A stretch of DNA of 64,000 nucleotides from Streptomyces mutabilis (GTDB lineage: Bacteria > Actinomycetota > Actinomycetes > Streptomycetales > Streptomycetaceae), in NCBI RefSeq assembly GCF_014649815.1, contig NZ_BMTT01000023.1, positions 1 through 64,000 of the forward strand, in the 5' to 3' direction. Below, in pieces: positions 52,266-63,184 of the stretch (position 1 is the first letter of the stretch; the number at the start of each line of letters is the position of its first letter). The notes under the pieces were generated by a model. That model did not search any database, was not told where the DNA came from, and was given only the letters and a program-made list of their open reading frames with translations. Position numbers and translations under genes: made by a program.

Positions 52266-54086
52266 CTACTGCACGATCCTGATCCGGTCGGCCGCCGGCG
52301 GGGCGATCGGGGCCGTCGGTGACGAGTTGGCCGTCAGGTACTGCTCCAGGGCCGTCAGGTCGTCCGCGCCGACGAGTTCGTTCGTGCCCTCGTTGAGGGT
52401 GGGGAAGCCGTCGCCGCCGCCCGCGAGGAAGCTGTTGGAGGCGACGCGGTAGGTGGCCGACGGGTCGATGGGCGAGCCGTTCAGACGGATGGAGTCCGTC
52501 AGCACCCGGTCCGCGCCCGACTTGCTCAGGTCCAGGGTGTAGGTGAGGCCGGAGGAGATCTGGAGGATCTTCGGGGATGCCTCGTTCGGGCCGCTCACCT
52601 GTTCCTTGAGGATCTGGATGAGCTGGGCGCCCGTGTAGTCCTTCAGGTTCACCGTGTTGGCGAAGGGCTGGACCGTGAAGCCTTCGGCGTACGTGACGAC
52701 GCCGTCGCCCTCGCTGCCCGAGGCAGCGTAGGTCAGGGGCGCGCGGATGCCGCCCGGGTTCATCAGGGCCAGGTCCGTCTCAGGGTCCTGGGACCTGCCG
52801 TATGCCAACTGCGCGTCGGCGATCAGGTCGCCCAGCGGGGACTCGGTGCCGTTGCGGTCGATGTCGCCGGAGACGTAGCCGATGGCGCGGTTGCCGATCG
52901 GGGCGGCCAGCGTGCTCCACTTGTCGATCAGGCGGGTCATGTCCGGCGCCTTCGGGACGTCCCGCGTGACGACGTGGTTCGCCGACTCCACGGCCGTACG
53001 GGCGATGTCACCCGTCGCACGGTCGTAGGTCAGCGTCGTGTCCGTGTAGAGGCGGCCGAAGGACGAGGCCGAGGTGACCATGCGGGGCTTGCCCGCCGGG
53101 TCGGGGATCGTGCAGACGTACGCCGCGTGGGTGTGGCCGGTGACCAGCGCGTCCACCTGGGGCGTGACGTTCTTGGCGATGTCGGCGATCGGGCCGGAGA
53201 TGCCGTCGCCCGTGCCCGGGGAGTCGCAGTCGTAGTTGTACGAGGAAGACGCCGGGAAGCCGCCCTCGTGGACCAGGGCGACGATGGACTTCACGCCCTG
53301 GCGCTGGAGCACCTTGGCGTACTTGTCGATCGTCTCGACCTCGTCCTTGAAGGTCAGGCCCTTGACGCCCTCCGCCGAGACGATGTCCGGGGTGCCCTCC
53401 AGGGTCACGCCGATGAAGCCGACCTTGACGCCCTTGTGCTTCCACACCCAGTAGGGCGCGAGGATGGGCTTCTTCGTCTTCTCGTCGAGGACGTTCGCCG
53501 CCAGGTACGGGAAGTCGGCGCCCTCGAACGCCTCGTCCGTGTAGCAGCCCTCGGTGGGGTGGCAGCCGCCGTTCTGGAGGCGGGCCAGTTCCTCGGCCCC
53601 CTCGTCGAACTCGTGGTTGCCGACGCTCGTCACGTCGAGGTCCAGCTTGTTCAGCGCCTCGATGGTCGGCTCGTCGTGGAAGAGGCCGGACAGGAGCGGG
53701 GACGCGCCGACCATGTCGCCGCCGGCCGCGGTGATGGAGTAGCGGTGGCCCTCGCGCGCCTCGCGCAGGTGGGTGGCCAGGTACTCGATGCCGCCCGCGT
53801 CGATCGTCTTCGTCGTGCCGTCCGGCTGGTGTTCCGTGACCCGGCCGGAGGAGCCGGCGGGCGGTTCCAGGTTGCCGTGCAGGTCGTTGAAGGAGAGGAG
53901 CTGGACGTCCTGGTAACGACCGTGACCGTGGCCGCCGTGACCCCGGTTGCCCTCGCCCGCGTTCGCCGACGCCGGCAGTGCCGCCGCGGCGAGCGCCCCG
54001 GCGGTGAGGGCGGTGGCGGCAGCGGCGAGGAGACGGGTCGTACGGCGTCTGCGGCGCGGTCGGTGCGACTGTGGTGTGGCTGGCAT
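52266..54086 (-). CDS. Secreted 5'-nucleotidase/2',3'-cyclic phosphodiesterase
   Basis: This 606-aa exported enzyme has a signal peptide with an Arg-rich n-region (~10-45, possibly Tat-type) and a His/Gly linker. A metallophosphoesterase domain follows (FNDLHGNL, GNHEFDEG, LVTGHTHAAYV metal ligands), then a C-terminal 5'-nucleotidase substrate domain (ADAQLAYG, NPGGIRAPL). It scavenges phosphate and nucleosides from extracellular nucleotides, fitting the phosphate-acquisition genes nearby. ATG at 54086 behind AGGGGGG. Confidence 0.93.
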   Translation of the reverse strand: MPATPQSHRPRRRRRTTRLLAAAATALTAGALAAAALPASANAGEGNRGHGGHGHGRYQDVQLLSFNDLHGNLEPPAGSSGRVTEHQPDGTTKTIDAGGIEYLATHLREAREGHRYSITAAGGDMVGASPLLSGLFHDEPTIEALNKLDLDVTSVGNHEFDEGAEELARLQNGGCHPTEGCYTDEAFEGADFPYLAANVLDEKTKKPILAPYWVWKHKGVKVGFIGVTLEGTPDIVSAEGVKGLTFKDEVETIDKYAKVLQRQGVKSIVALVHEGGFPASSSYNYDCDSPGTGDGISGPIADIAKNVTPQVDALVTGHTHAAYVCTIPDPAGKPRMVTSASSFGRLYTDTTLTYDRATGDIARTAVESANHVVTRDVPKAPDMTRLIDKWSTLAAPIGNRAIGYVSGDIDRNGTESPLGDLIADAQLAYGRSQDPETDLALMNPGGIRAPLTYAASGSEGDGVVTYAEGFTVQPFANTVNLKDYTGAQLIQILKEQVSGPNEASPKILQISSGLTYTLDLSKSGADRVLTDSIRLNGSPIDPSATYRVASNSFLAGGGDGFPTLNEGTNELVGADDLTALEQYLTANSSPTAPIAPPAADRIRIVQ

Positions 54087-54267
54087 GCGCCCCCCTGTGG
54101 GTGTGCGTGACGCGAGCCGCTGAGGAGACGGCTCGCCGGCGCGACAGCCTAGAGTCAACGCGCGTAGCGCGACAGGGGGTTCCGGGTTACATCCTGGTGT
54201 ACCTCCTCACCGGCCCCTCCCCCCGGCTACCGCCGCTTTGCCGCGCCTGCCCTTTACCCTCGTACCC

Positions 54268-55197
54268 ATGACCAGCGACGACACCGTGCGGCCCGGCCGC
54301 TCCCGCTCGATCGAGACCCTCTCCGAACTCACCCCGGAGCAGACCGACGCCGTCCTCGCCCTGCTCGCCGAGGCCGCCCGCAACGACGGCCAGCAGGCCG
54401 TCTCCGAGCAGGGCCGGCTGCAACTGCGCGGCCCGGCGCGGGAGGGCGTCTCGCACCTGCTGCTCACCGTCGACGGCGGTGAACCCGTCGGCTACGCCCA
54501 ATTGGAGGGCACCGACCCGATCGAGCCCCCGGCCGCCGAGCTGGTCGTCCACCCCTCGCACCGGGGGCAGGGCCACGGGCGCGCGCTGGGCTCGGCGCTG
54601 CTCGCCGCGTCCGGCAAGCGACTGCGGATCTGGGCGCACGGCGGCCACTCCGCCGCCCGGCATCTCGCGCAGGTGCTGGGGCTTACCCTCTTCCGCGAAC
54701 TGCGCCAGATGCGGCTCCCGTTGGCCGACCTGGACCTGGCGGATCCGCGCCTGCCCGAGGGCGTGACCGTGCGGGCCTTCGTGCCCGGCCGGGACGACGC
54801 GGCCTGGCTCGCGGTGAACGCCGCCGCCTTCGCCCACCACCCCGAGCAGGGCTCGCTCACCCAGCGGGACCTCGACGACCGCATGGCCGAGGCGTGGTTC
54901 GACCCGGCGGGGTTCTTCCTCGCCGAGCGGGACGGCGAGCTGATCGGCTTCCACTGGACCAAGGAGCACGCCGAGGAGCGGCTCGGTGAGGTGTACGTCC
55001 TCGGCATCCGGCCGGACGCCCAGGGCGGTGGCCTGGGCAAGGCCCTGACCACCATCGGTCTGCGGCACCTGGCGGAGCGGGGGCTGCCCACGGCGATGCT
55101 GTACGTGGACGCCGACAACACGGCTGCGGTGTCCGTCTACGAGCGCCTCGGGTTCGTCACCCACGAGACCGACCTGATGTACCGCACGGAGACGTGA
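54268..55197 (+). CDS. mshD: Mycothiol synthase MshD
   Basis: This 309-aa protein has two GNAT domains; the C-terminal one has the acetyl-CoA motif LGIRPDAQGGGLGKAL (~250-265) and is the active one. It acetylates Cys-GlcN-Ins in the last mycothiol step, complementing mshA at 13 kb. ATG at 54268 is 8 nt after a TACCCT -10-like element, so the transcript may be leaderless. Confidence 0.93.
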   Translation: MTSDDTVRPGRSRSIETLSELTPEQTDAVLALLAEAARNDGQQAVSEQGRLQLRGPAREGVSHLLLTVDGGEPVGYAQLEGTDPIEPPAAELVVHPSHRGQGHGRALGSALLAASGKRLRIWAHGGHSAARHLAQVLGLTLFRELRQMRLPLADLDLADPRLPEGVTVRAFVPGRDDAAWLAVNAAAFAHHPEQGSLTQRDLDDRMAEAWFDPAGFFLAERDGELIGFHWTKEHAEERLGEVYVLGIRPDAQGGGLGKALTTIGLRHLAERGLPTAMLYVDADNTAAVSVYERLGFVTHETDLMYRTET

Positions 55198-55586
55198 GGC
55201 ACGGGCAGCGGGCGACGACGTGAGGTTCGCGCCTCGGGCGACCACGCGAGGCCGCGCCTCAGGCACGCCCCCTGCGCCGCCCCACCGGCTCCGGTCCGCA
55301 CACCGTCCACGCCACGGCTTACGTCTCCCCATCGCACGGAGCGGGTCCTCCGGTTCACGATCACGGCCGGCGGTTTCCGGACCGCGGACGCGCCACAGCC
55401 GCACCGACCGCCGCACCCACCGCCGGAAGCCCCCCGCTATCCCACACGTCATGTCCTCGTAACCATTGATTCAGACTGTCTTGCAACCCTCACCGAATGC
55501 AGCCGACCGCGCCAGAGCCACCAGGAGCAGAGCGTCACGCGCATTCCGACGCGCCTGTCCTGCGCGCTGCGCGGAAGAATGGGTTT
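55198..55586. other. Intergenic region upstream of ppk
   Basis: Nearly 400 nt with no convincing gene or hairpin. The last 150 nt are less GC-rich (GTAACCATTGATTCAGACTG) and probably contain the ppk promoter. ppk is under PhoP control in S. lividans, but I could not find a convincing PHO-box array here. Confidence 0.5.
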
Positions 55587-57893
55587 ATGAGGCAGCCGAA
55601 CACCCAGGCAGAGGTCCAGCAGCACACGCAGCCCGCGCAGCAGGCCCAGCCCACGCCGCACGCGCCGCACGCGCAGCACCCGCAGCCCTCCGTGGGTTCC
55701 ATCGCCGCGCACCGCCCGCACACCGTGGCCGCGACCGTCTCCGACCTGGAACCCGACATCGACGCCGACCTCGACGGGTACGAGGAGTCGGAGGAGTCCC
55801 AGGGGCTCCAGGCGGACGGCATCAGGCTCCCGCAGGGCCGCTTCCTCGACCGCGAGCGCAGCTGGCTCGCGTTCAACGAGCGCGTCCTCGAGCTCGCCGA
55901 GGACCCGACCACCCCGGTCCTCGAGCGCGCCAACTTCCTCGCGATCTTCGCCAGCAACCTGGACGAGTTCTTCATGGTCCGCGTCGCCGGCCTGAAGCGC
56001 CGCATCGCCGCCGGTGTCGCGACCCGCTCCGCCTCCGGCCTCCAGCCCCGCGAGGTGCTGGAGATGATCTGGGCGCGCTCGCGCGAACTCATGGCCCGGC
56101 ACGCCGCCTGCTTCCAGGAGGACGTGGCGCCCTCCCTCGCCGAAGAGGGCATCCACCTGGTCCGCTGGAGCGAGCTCGCGGAGAAGGAGCAGGCCCGCCT
56201 GTTCACCCTCTTCCGCCATCAGATCTTCCCGGTCCTCACCCCCCTCGCCGTCGACCCAGCGCACCCCTTCCCGTACATCTCGGGCCTCTCCCTGAACCTC
56301 GCGGTCGTCGTGCGCAACCCGGTCACCGGGCACCGCCATTTCGCCCGCGTCAAGGTCCCCCCGCTGCTCTCCCGCTTCCTGGAGGCCTCCCCGGGCCGCT
56401 TCGTCCCCATCGAGGACGTGATCGCCGCCCACCTGGAGGAGCTCTTCCCGGGCATGGAGGTCTTGGAGAGCCACGCCTTCCGCGTCACCCGCAACGAGGA
56501 CCTGGAGGTCGAGGAGGACGACGCCGAGAACCTCCTCAAGGCGCTGGAGAAGGAACTGATGCGGCGCCGCTTCGGCCCGCCGGTGCGCCTGGAGGTCGAG
56601 GAGTCCATCGACCGCGAGGTCCTGGACCTCCTCGTCCGCGAACTGAAGGTCAGCGAGGCCGAGGTGTACCCGCTCCCGGGCCCCCTGGACCTCACCGGCC
56701 TCTTCCGCATCCACGGTCTGGACCGGCCCGAGCTGAAGTACCCGAAGTTCGTCGCCCGCACCCATCGCGACCTGGCCGAGGTCGAGTCCGCGTCGGCCCC
56801 GGACGTCTTCGCCGCCCTGCGCAGCCGCGACGTCCTCCTCCACCACCCGTACGACTCCTTCTCCACCTCCGTGCAGGCGTTCCTGGAGCAGGCGGCCACC
56901 GACCCGGACGTCCTCGCGATCAAGCAGACCCTGTACCGGACCTCGGGCGACTCCCCGATAGTCGACGCGCTCATCGAGGCCGCCGAGGCCGGCAAGCAGG
57001 TCCTGGTCCTGGTCGAGATCAAGGCCCGCTTCGACGAGCACGCGAACATCAAGTGGGCCCGCAAGCTGGAGGAGGCCGGCTGCCACGTCGTCTACGGGCT
57101 GGTCGGCCTGAAGACCCACTGCAAGCTGTCCCTGGTGGTCCGCCAGGAGGGCGAGACCCTGCGCCGCTACAGCCACGTCGGCACCGGCAACTACCACCCG
57201 AAGACGGCCCGCCTCTACGAGGACCTGGGCCTGCTCACCGCCGACCCGCAGGTCGGCGCGGACCTCTCCGACCTGTTCAACCGGCTCTCCGGCTACTCCC
57301 GGCGCGAGACCTACCGCCGCCTCCTGGTCGCGCCGAAATCCCTGCGCGACGGCCTGGTCTCCCGCATACACAAGGAGATCCAGCACCACCGCGCGGGACG
57401 CCCCGCTTACATCCGCATCAAGGTCAACTCGATGGTCGACGAGGCCGTCATCGACGCCTGCTACCGGGCGTCCCAGGCAGGCGTCCCGGTCGACGTCTGG
57501 GTGCGCGGCATCTGCGCGCTGCGCCCGGACGTGGCGGGCCTGTCGGAGAACATCCGGGTCCGTTCGGTCCTCGGCCGCTTCCTGGAGCACTCCCGCGTCT
57601 TCGCCTTCGGCAACGGCGGGGAGCCGGAGGTCTGGTTCGGCAGCGCCGACATGATGCACCGCAACCTCGACCGCCGGATAGAGGCTCTGGTCAGGGTCGT
57701 CGACCCGGCCCACCGGGCGGCCCTGAACCGGCTGCTGGAGACCGGCATGTCCGACGGCACCGCCTCCTGGCACCTGGGCTCGGACGGCGAGTGGACCCGG
57801 CACGCGACGGACCCGGACGGCCAGCCCCTGCGCAACGTCCAGGAGATGCTCATAGACGCCCGGAGGCGCCGGCGTGGCACAGCAACACCTTGA
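55587..57893 (+). CDS. ppk: Polyphosphate kinase 1
   Basis: This 768-aa enzyme reversibly polymerises the gamma phosphate of ATP into polyphosphate. After a Gln/His/Pro-rich N-terminal extension (~1-80) comes the PPK1 core: [19 protein letters not shown], the phospholipase-D-like domains, and the autophosphorylated His in [20 protein letters not shown] (~530). ATG at 55587. Its end overlaps the CHAD gene by 20 nt. Confidence 0.95.
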   Translation: MRQPNTQAEVQQHTQPAQQAQPTPHAPHAQHPQPSVGSIAAHRPHTVAATVSDLEPDIDADLDGYEESEESQGLQADGIRLPQGRFLDRERSWLAFNERVLELAEDPTTPVLERANFLAIFASNLDEFFMVRVAGLKRRIAAGVATRSASGLQPREVLEMIWARSRELMARHAACFQEDVAPSLAEEGIHLVRWSELAEKEQARLFTLFRHQIFPVLTPLAVDPAHPFPYISGLSLNLAVVVRNPVTGHRHFARVKVPPLLSRFLEASPGRFVPIEDVIAAHLEELFPGMEVLESHAFRVTRNEDLEVEEDDAENLLKALEKELMRRRFGPPVRLEVEESIDREVLDLLVRELKVSEAEVYPLPGPLDLTGLFRIHGLDRPELKYPKFVARTHRDLAEVESASAPDVFAALRSRDVLLHHPYDSFSTSVQAFLEQAATDPDVLAIKQTLYRTSGDSPIVDALIEAAEAGKQVLVLVEIKARFDEHANIKWARKLEEAGCHVVYGLVGLKTHCKLSLVVRQEGETLRRYSHVGTGNYHPKTARLYEDLGLLTADPQVGADLSDLFNRLSGYSRRETYRRLLVAPKSLRDGLVSRIHKEIQHHRAGRPAYIRIKVNSMVDEAVIDACYRASQAGVPVDVWVRGICALRPDVAGLSENIRVRSVLGRFLEHSRVFAFGNGGEPEVWFGSADMMHRNLDRRIEALVRVVDPAHRAALNRLLETGMSDGTASWHLGSDGEWTRHATDPDGQPLRNVQEMLIDARRRRRGTATP

Positions 57894-59061
57894 ACCGACG
57901 GACCCCACGGCCGCCGCCGGGCCGCCGCCGGTGCACGCGGGCGGCGACGCCCTCGCGAGTTACCTGCGCGCCCAGGCCACCGAGTTCCTCCGCGCCCTGC
58001 GCCTGCACCGGGAGACCGGCGCGGGCGCGCACGGGGCCGGAGCACACGGCAACGGAGCGCACGGTCCGGACCGGGCCCCCGCTGCCGACGGCCCGGTGGA
58101 CGCGGCCCGCGCCCTGCGCCGTGCGGCCCGCCGCCTCAGCGGCACCCTGCACACCTTCCAGCCCTTGCTGGACGCCGAGTGGGCGGAGGCCATGCGCCCC
58201 GAGCTGGCGTGGCTTTCCGGCACACTGGCGCTCGAACATGCGTACGCATCCCGCCTGGAACGCCTGCTGCAGGCCCTGCACCGGCTGTCGGGATCGGCGG
58301 CGTTCCCGAGCCAGCAGCAGGCGGGCCGCGCCGCCGCGACGGCGTCCACCGGCACGGACCCCTCCGCACCTCCCGTGCACCTCGCCCCCTCCGCCGCCCG
58401 CCCGGCACCCGCGGACCGCGGCAATCTCACCGTGGGCGCGGCGAAGGCGGGCGCGCTGCTCGACCGCCAGCTGACCCTGGCCCGTACCCGGGCGCACTCC
58501 ACGGCCCTCCAGGCGCTGGGCAGCAGCCGCTTCCACGCGGTCGCCGACAAGGTCGCCCTACTGGCCAGCGAGGTCCCGCTGAAGGACACCGCGGCGTCCA
58601 CCACCGACCTGCGTCCGCTGGCCGCCGCGGCCCACGGCCGCCTCACCGACGCCGTGGCCGCGCTCCCGCTGGTCACCGCGGGCAACCCGTACAACGCCCA
58701 GGCACTGGTCCACGGCCTCTCCCCGGACCCGGCCCCCCACCCCCAGGACGCCCAGTGGCACCAGGTCCGCCTGTTGCTGCGCCTGCACCGGTACGCGCTC
58801 GAGGTGCTGGCCTTCGAGGAAGCCGACCGGGGCGACGGCACCACGGACGTACGCCTGCTGGCCGCCGGCGAGGCCCTGAACCGCCATCGTGACGCCTCCG
58901 AGGCCGCCGCGGCCGCCGCCCAGGCGGCCCGCACGCCGCGCATCGCGCCGGCGACGGCGTACGCGCTCGGGGTGCTCCACGCCGACCAACGGCATGAGGT
59001 GGAGGCGGCGAGGTACGCGTTCCAGCACAGCTGGCGCAAAGAGCCCATCAGGCTGACGTAG
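57874..59061 (+). CDS. CHAD-domain protein (polyphosphate-binding)
   Basis: This 395-aa protein is made of CHAD helical-bundle repeats with conserved His and basic residues ([29 protein letters not shown]). CHAD proteins bind inorganic polyphosphate and localise to polyP granules. The GTG at 57874 lies inside ppk, giving translational coupling. The His/Gly/Ala repeat [13 protein letters not shown] is a low-complexity insertion near residue 50. Confidence 0.88.
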   Translation: MAQQHLEPTDPTAAAGPPPVHAGGDALASYLRAQATEFLRALRLHRETGAGAHGAGAHGNGAHGPDRAPAADGPVDAARALRRAARRLSGTLHTFQPLLDAEWAEAMRPELAWLSGTLALEHAYASRLERLLQALHRLSGSAAFPSQQQAGRAAATASTGTDPSAPPVHLAPSAARPAPADRGNLTVGAAKAGALLDRQLTLARTRAHSTALQALGSSRFHAVADKVALLASEVPLKDTAASTTDLRPLAAAAHGRLTDAVAALPLVTAGNPYNAQALVHGLSPDPAPHPQDAQWHQVRLLLRLHRYALEVLAFEEADRGDGTTDVRLLAAGEALNRHRDASEAAAAAAQAARTPRIAPATAYALGVLHADQRHEVEAARYAFQHSWRKEPIRLT

Positions 59062-59103
59062 CGGCGGCGCCCGCGGACGACGCCGCACAGGACAGGAGGC
59101 GCC

Positions 59104-59604
59104 GTGCACCCCGCCGACGACCAGGACCCCGGCACCCCGGCCGCGCACACCGACGACCAGGACCACCCCGCCGCCCCGGCCGCCCCCACCGTCCGGGCGG
59201 CCGGCTGCGTCCTGTGGCGCCGCTCCCCCCGGTCCCCCGGCCTGGAACTCTGCCTCGTCCACCGGCCGAGGTACGACGACTGGTCGCACCCGAAGGGCAA
59301 GCTCAAGCCCGGCGAGGACCCGCTCGCGGGCGCCCTGCGCGAGGTGGCGGAGGAGACGGGATACGCCGCCGCGCCGGGCGCCGAACTACCCACCGTCAGC
59401 TACCTCGCCGACGGCCGCCCCAAGGAGGTCCGGTACTGGGCGGCGGCGGCCACCACCGGCGCGTTCACCCCCTCCGACGAGGTCGACCGCATCCTGTGGC
59501 TGGCACCCGCGGAGGCCCGCGCCCGCCTCACCCGCCCCCGGGACCGGCCCCTGGTCGACGCCCTCCTCGCGGCGCTCTCCCCCGGGACCACTCCGTGTCC
59601 TTGA
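59104..59604 (+). CDS. Nudix hydrolase (MutT1 N-terminal-like)
   Basis: This 166-aa protein has a complete Nudix box (GX5EX7REVAEETGY within LKPGEDPLAGALREVAEETG) after a Pro/Ala/Asp-rich leader. It resembles the Nudix half of mycobacterial MutT1 but lacks the histidine-phosphatase half. GTG at 59104 with GGAGG 4 nt upstream. Third gene of the ppk operon; it may act on nucleotides or diadenosine/inositol polyphosphates. Confidence 0.88.
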   Translation: MHPADDQDPGTPAAHTDDQDHPAAPAAPTVRAAGCVLWRRSPRSPGLELCLVHRPRYDDWSHPKGKLKPGEDPLAGALREVAEETGYAAAPGAELPTVSYLADGRPKEVRYWAAAATTGAFTPSDEVDRILWLAPAEARARLTRPRDRPLVDALLAALSPGTTPCP

Positions 59605-59641
59605 CGTAAGCGTTCCGTTACCTCACCGCACCGACCACAGG

Positions 59642-59685
59642 GGTTCACCCCGCGTTCATTTACGCCCATCGGCGGCTTCACCTGT
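59642..59685 (+). promoter_or_regulatory. PHO box array upstream of pstS
   Basis: Four consecutive 11-nt direct repeat units (starting at 59642, 59653, 59664 and 59675) follow the GTTCACC pattern: GGTTCACCCCG, CGTTCATTTAC, GCCCATCGGCG, GCTTCACCTGT. The third is degenerate. This is the PhoP-binding structure described for Streptomyces pst promoters and predicts induction under phosphate limitation. Confidence 0.8.
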
Positions 59686-59812
59686 TCTGCCTAATTTCGG
59701 CCTTACCGATACAGGGCGCATCCCGAAAACGCGTCTGTATCCACCAGTCTCCATCGCAGTCCTCGCACGCCGCCGAATTCAGGACGGCGGCTCCTGGAAG
59801 GAACTCCCTCAA

Positions 59813-60940
59813 GTGAAGCTTCAGCGCATGAACCGGCGGGCCCTCGCTCTCGGTGCTCTCGCCGTCTCCGGCGCCCTGGCCCTCACGGCGTGCGGCTCCG
59901 ACGACACCGGTGGCAACAGCAGCGGCGGTGACGCCAGCGCCGCCGCCGACAGCAACATCAAGTGCGACGACGCCAAGGGCCAGCTCCAGGCCTCCGGCTC
60001 GTCCGCGCAGAAGAACGCGATCGACGCCTGGGTCAAGCAGTACGTCGCGGCCTGCAACGGCGTCCAGATCAACTACAACCCGACCGGCTCCGGCGCGGGC
60101 ATCACCGCGTTCACGCAGGGCCAGACCGCGTTCGCCGGCTCGGACTCCGCGCTGAAGCCCGACGAGATCGAGGCGTCGAAGAAGGTCTGCAAGGACGGCC
60201 AGGCCATCGACCTGCCGATGGTCGGCGGCCCCATCGCCGTCGGCTTCAACGTCCCGGGCGTCGACACCCTCGCCCTGGACGCCCCGACGCTCGCCAAGAT
60301 CTTCGACAGCCAGATCACCAACTGGAACGACGAGGCGATCGCCAAGCTCAACCCCGACGCCAAGCTGCCCGACCTGAAGATCCAGGCCTTCCACCGCTCG
60401 GACGAGTCCGGCACCACGGACAACTTCACCAAGTACCTCAAGGACGCCGCGCCCAAGGACTGGAAGTACGAGCCGGGCAAGTCCTGGGAGGCCAAGGGCG
60501 GCCAGTCCGCGCAGGGCTCCTCCGGCCTGGCCGGACAGGTGAAGCAGACGCCGGGCGCCATCTCGTACTTCGAGCTGTCGTACGCCAAGGACGGCATCAA
60601 GACGGTCGACATCAAGACCCAGGCCGCCGAGCCGGTCAAGGCCACCGTCGACAACGCCACCGCCGCCATCGGCGCCGCCAAGGTCGTCGGCACCGGCAAG
60701 GACCTCGCGCTGGAGCTGGACTACACGCCGGCCGCCGACGGTGCCTACCCGATCGTCCTCGTCACGTACGAGATCGTCTGCGACAAGGGCAACAAGGCCG
60801 AGACCCTGCCCGCCACCAAGTCCTTCCTCAACTACATCGCCTCGGAGGACGGCCAGGGCCTGCTGAAGGACGCCGGCTACGCCCCGATGCCCACCGAGAT
60901 CATCACCAAGGTCCGCGAGACCATCTCGGGCCTGAGCTGA
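59813..60940 (+). CDS. pstS: Phosphate ABC transporter substrate-binding lipoprotein PstS
   Basis: This 375-aa protein has a lipoprotein signal (LAVSGALALTAC, lipidated Cys ~27), a short Gly/Asp/Ser linker and a phosphate-binding domain (QASGSSAQKNA and the SDESGTTDNF loop contact phosphate). It is abundant under phosphate starvation. GTG at 59813 behind GGAAGGA; an in-frame ATG lies five codons later. First gene of pstSCAB. Confidence 0.96.
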   Translation: MKLQRMNRRALALGALAVSGALALTACGSDDTGGNSSGGDASAAADSNIKCDDAKGQLQASGSSAQKNAIDAWVKQYVAACNGVQINYNPTGSGAGITAFTQGQTAFAGSDSALKPDEIEASKKVCKDGQAIDLPMVGGPIAVGFNVPGVDTLALDAPTLAKIFDSQITNWNDEAIAKLNPDAKLPDLKIQAFHRSDESGTTDNFTKYLKDAAPKDWKYEPGKSWEAKGGQSAQGSSGLAGQVKQTPGAISYFELSYAKDGIKTVDIKTQAAEPVKATVDNATAAIGAAKVVGTGKDLALELDYTPAADGAYPIVLVTYEIVCDKGNKAETLPATKSFLNYIASEDGQGLLKDAGYAPMPTEIITKVRETISGLS

Positions 60941-61061
60941 CCCGAGTGCGGTCCGGTCCCCGCCCGGGGGCCGGGCCGCACCGTCCGGTGCACCGCCGCC
61001 AGGAGCCCGCGAGGCTCCGCCCGAGCCGCCGTCAGGGCGGCTCCGCAGACCGGAGAACCCG

Positions 61062-62075
61062 ATGGACATAACCACTGATCCCCAGAAGCCAGCAGCAGCC
61101 CCCGTACCACACCAGCCCCCCGGCAAGGACGGCAAGCGCGCCGCACGCGGCGCCACCCGCCCCGGCGACCGGATCTTCCTCGGACTCTCCCGCGGGTCCG
61201 GCATCCTGGTGCTGGCCATCATGGCCGCCATCGCGGCCTTCCTCAGCTACCGCGCCTGGCTCGCCATCAGCGAGGACGAGGCCAACTTCTTCACCAGCTT
61301 CGAGTGGAACCCCAGCGGCATCCCGCCGGAGTTCGGCATCGCCGTCCTGGTCTTCGGCACCGTCGTGTCGTCGGTCATCGCGATGGCCATCGCCGTCCCG
61401 GTCTCGGTCGGCATCGCCCTGTTCATCACGCACTACGCGCCGCGCAAGCTGGGCGGCGCCATCGCGTACGTGATCGACCTGCTCGCCGCCGTGCCCTCGA
61501 TCGTCTACGGCCTGTGGGGCGCGCTCTTCCTCGTGCCGCACATGGACGGGCTCTTCGGCTGGCTGGACGAGTACCTCGGCTGGACCGGCATCTTCGAGTG
61601 GAGCGGCGGAGCTCCGCGCTCGCTGCTCACCGTGGGCATCCTGCTCGCGATCATGATCCTTCCGATCATCACCAACGTCAGCCGTGAGGTCTTCCGGCAG
61701 GTCCCGCGCATGCACGAGGAGGCCGCCCTGGCCCTCGGCGCCACGCGCTGGGAGGTCATCCGGATGTCGGTGATCCCCTTCGGCCGTTCCGGCATCATCT
61801 CCGCCTCGATGCTCGGCCTCGGGCGCGCGCTCGGCGAGACGATGGCCGTCGCCATGGTCCTCTCGCCGACCTTCGACATCAACGCCAGCCTGCTCGACCC
61901 GGGCGGCGGCACCTTCGCCCAGAACATCGCCAGCAAGTTCAACGAGGCGACCGTGATGGGCCGGGACGCGCTGATCGCCTCCGGTCTGGTGCTGTTCGTC
62001 ATCACGCTGCTGGTCAACGGCGGTGCCCGCATGATCATCGCTCGCCGCAAGGAGTACTCGGGGGCCAACGCATGA
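61062..62075 (+). CDS. pstC: Phosphate ABC transporter permease PstC
   Basis: This 337-aa inner-membrane permease has six main helices and the EAA loop (HEEAALALGATRWEVIRMSVIPFGRSG). ATG at 61062 with GGAG upstream. Forms the channel with PstA. Its stop overlaps the pstA ATG (ATGA). Confidence 0.96.
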   Translation: MDITTDPQKPAAAPVPHQPPGKDGKRAARGATRPGDRIFLGLSRGSGILVLAIMAAIAAFLSYRAWLAISEDEANFFTSFEWNPSGIPPEFGIAVLVFGTVVSSVIAMAIAVPVSVGIALFITHYAPRKLGGAIAYVIDLLAAVPSIVYGLWGALFLVPHMDGLFGWLDEYLGWTGIFEWSGGAPRSLLTVGILLAIMILPIITNVSREVFRQVPRMHEEAALALGATRWEVIRMSVIPFGRSGIISASMLGLGRALGETMAVAMVLSPTFDINASLLDPGGGTFAQNIASKFNEATVMGRDALIASGLVLFVITLLVNGGARMIIARRKEYSGANA

Positions 62076-63130
62076 GCAACGCAACCCTCACCCCGAAGAG
62101 CCGCAGCTCCCTGCGCGGCGCCACCCTGCCCAAGTGGTTCCCGTGGGCCGTCGCGGCCGGTGCGACCGCCGCCGGCCTCGGCATCAGCACCGCGGCCGGG
62201 CTGAACAGCAGCATCCAGTGGGCCCTGATCGCCGTGGTCCTCTTCGTCGGCGGCACGTACGCCATCTCGGCGCGGATCGAGGGCGGACGGCAGGCCAAGG
62301 ACCGGGTCGCGACCAGCATGGTCTGGGTCGCGTTCCTCCTGGCCCTGATCCCGCTGCTGTCCCTGATCTGGGAGACCGTCAGGCAGGGCGTGAAGGTCCT
62401 CGACGGCTACTTCCTCACCCACTCGATGGGCGTCGTGGCCGACAGTGAGCCCGGCGGCGGCATCTACCACGCCATCCTCGGCACCCTGGAGCAGGTCGGC
62501 CTCGCCACCCTGTTCTCCGTGCCGGTGGGTGTGCTCACCGCGATCTACCTGGTCGAGTACGGACGCGGGCGGCTCGCCAAGGCCGTCACCTTCTTCGTCG
62601 ACGTCATGACGGGTATCCCGTCGATCGTCGCGGGTCTGTTCATCCTCAGCCTGTGGGTCCTCATCCTGGACATGGGCCCCTCCGGCATCGCCGGTTCGTT
62701 CGCCCTGTGCATCCTGATGATCCCCGTGGTCGTCCGCTCCACCGAGGAGATGCTCAAGCTCGTCCCGAACGAGCTGCGCGAGGCGTCGCTGGCACTCGGT
62801 GTGCCCAAGTGGCGCACGATCCTGAAGGTCGTCCTGCCGACGTCGATCGGTGGCATCGTCACCGGCGTCATGCTGGCCATCGCCCGCATCACCGGTGAGA
62901 CGGCGCCCGTGCTGCTCCTGGTCTGGGGCACGGACTTCATCAACGCGAACCCGTTCCAGGACCCGCAGGAATCGCTGCCGATGTACATCTACCTCCAGTA
63001 CAACGCCGGCTCCGATCCCGCGTACGACCGTGCCTGGGCGGCGGCCCTCACGCTCATCGCCTTCATCATGATCCTCAACCTCGTGGCCCGCGGCATCGCC
63101 CGCTGGAAGGCCCCGAAGACGGGTCGCTGA
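62072..63130 (+). CDS. pstA: Phosphate ABC transporter permease PstA
   Basis: This 352-aa permease has an extra pair of N-terminal helices and the EAA loop NELREASLALGVPKWRTILKV. Starts within the pstC stop (ATGA), 54 nt before pstB. Partner of PstC in the high-affinity phosphate transporter. Confidence 0.96.
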   Translation: MSNATLTPKSRSSLRGATLPKWFPWAVAAGATAAGLGISTAAGLNSSIQWALIAVVLFVGGTYAISARIEGGRQAKDRVATSMVWVAFLLALIPLLSLIWETVRQGVKVLDGYFLTHSMGVVADSEPGGGIYHAILGTLEQVGLATLFSVPVGVLTAIYLVEYGRGRLAKAVTFFVDVMTGIPSIVAGLFILSLWVLILDMGPSGIAGSFALCILMIPVVVRSTEEMLKLVPNELREASLALGVPKWRTILKVVLPTSIGGIVTGVMLAIARITGETAPVLLLVWGTDFINANPFQDPQESLPMYIYLQYNAGSDPAYDRAWAAALTLIAFIMILNLVARGIARWKAPKTGR

Positions 63131-63184
63131 CGCGACCGACGCAAGAACAGTCAGCGACTCGGACCGAAAGAAGCAGTGATACCC

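Noticed and set aside
55198-55586. PHO box upstream of ppk
   Set aside because: Only scattered partial matches; no phased 11-nt repeats comparable with those before pstS.
55449-57908. Long open frame antisense to ppk
   Set aside because: Composition typical of the reverse strand of a GC-rich gene; ppk motifs on the plus strand are unambiguous.
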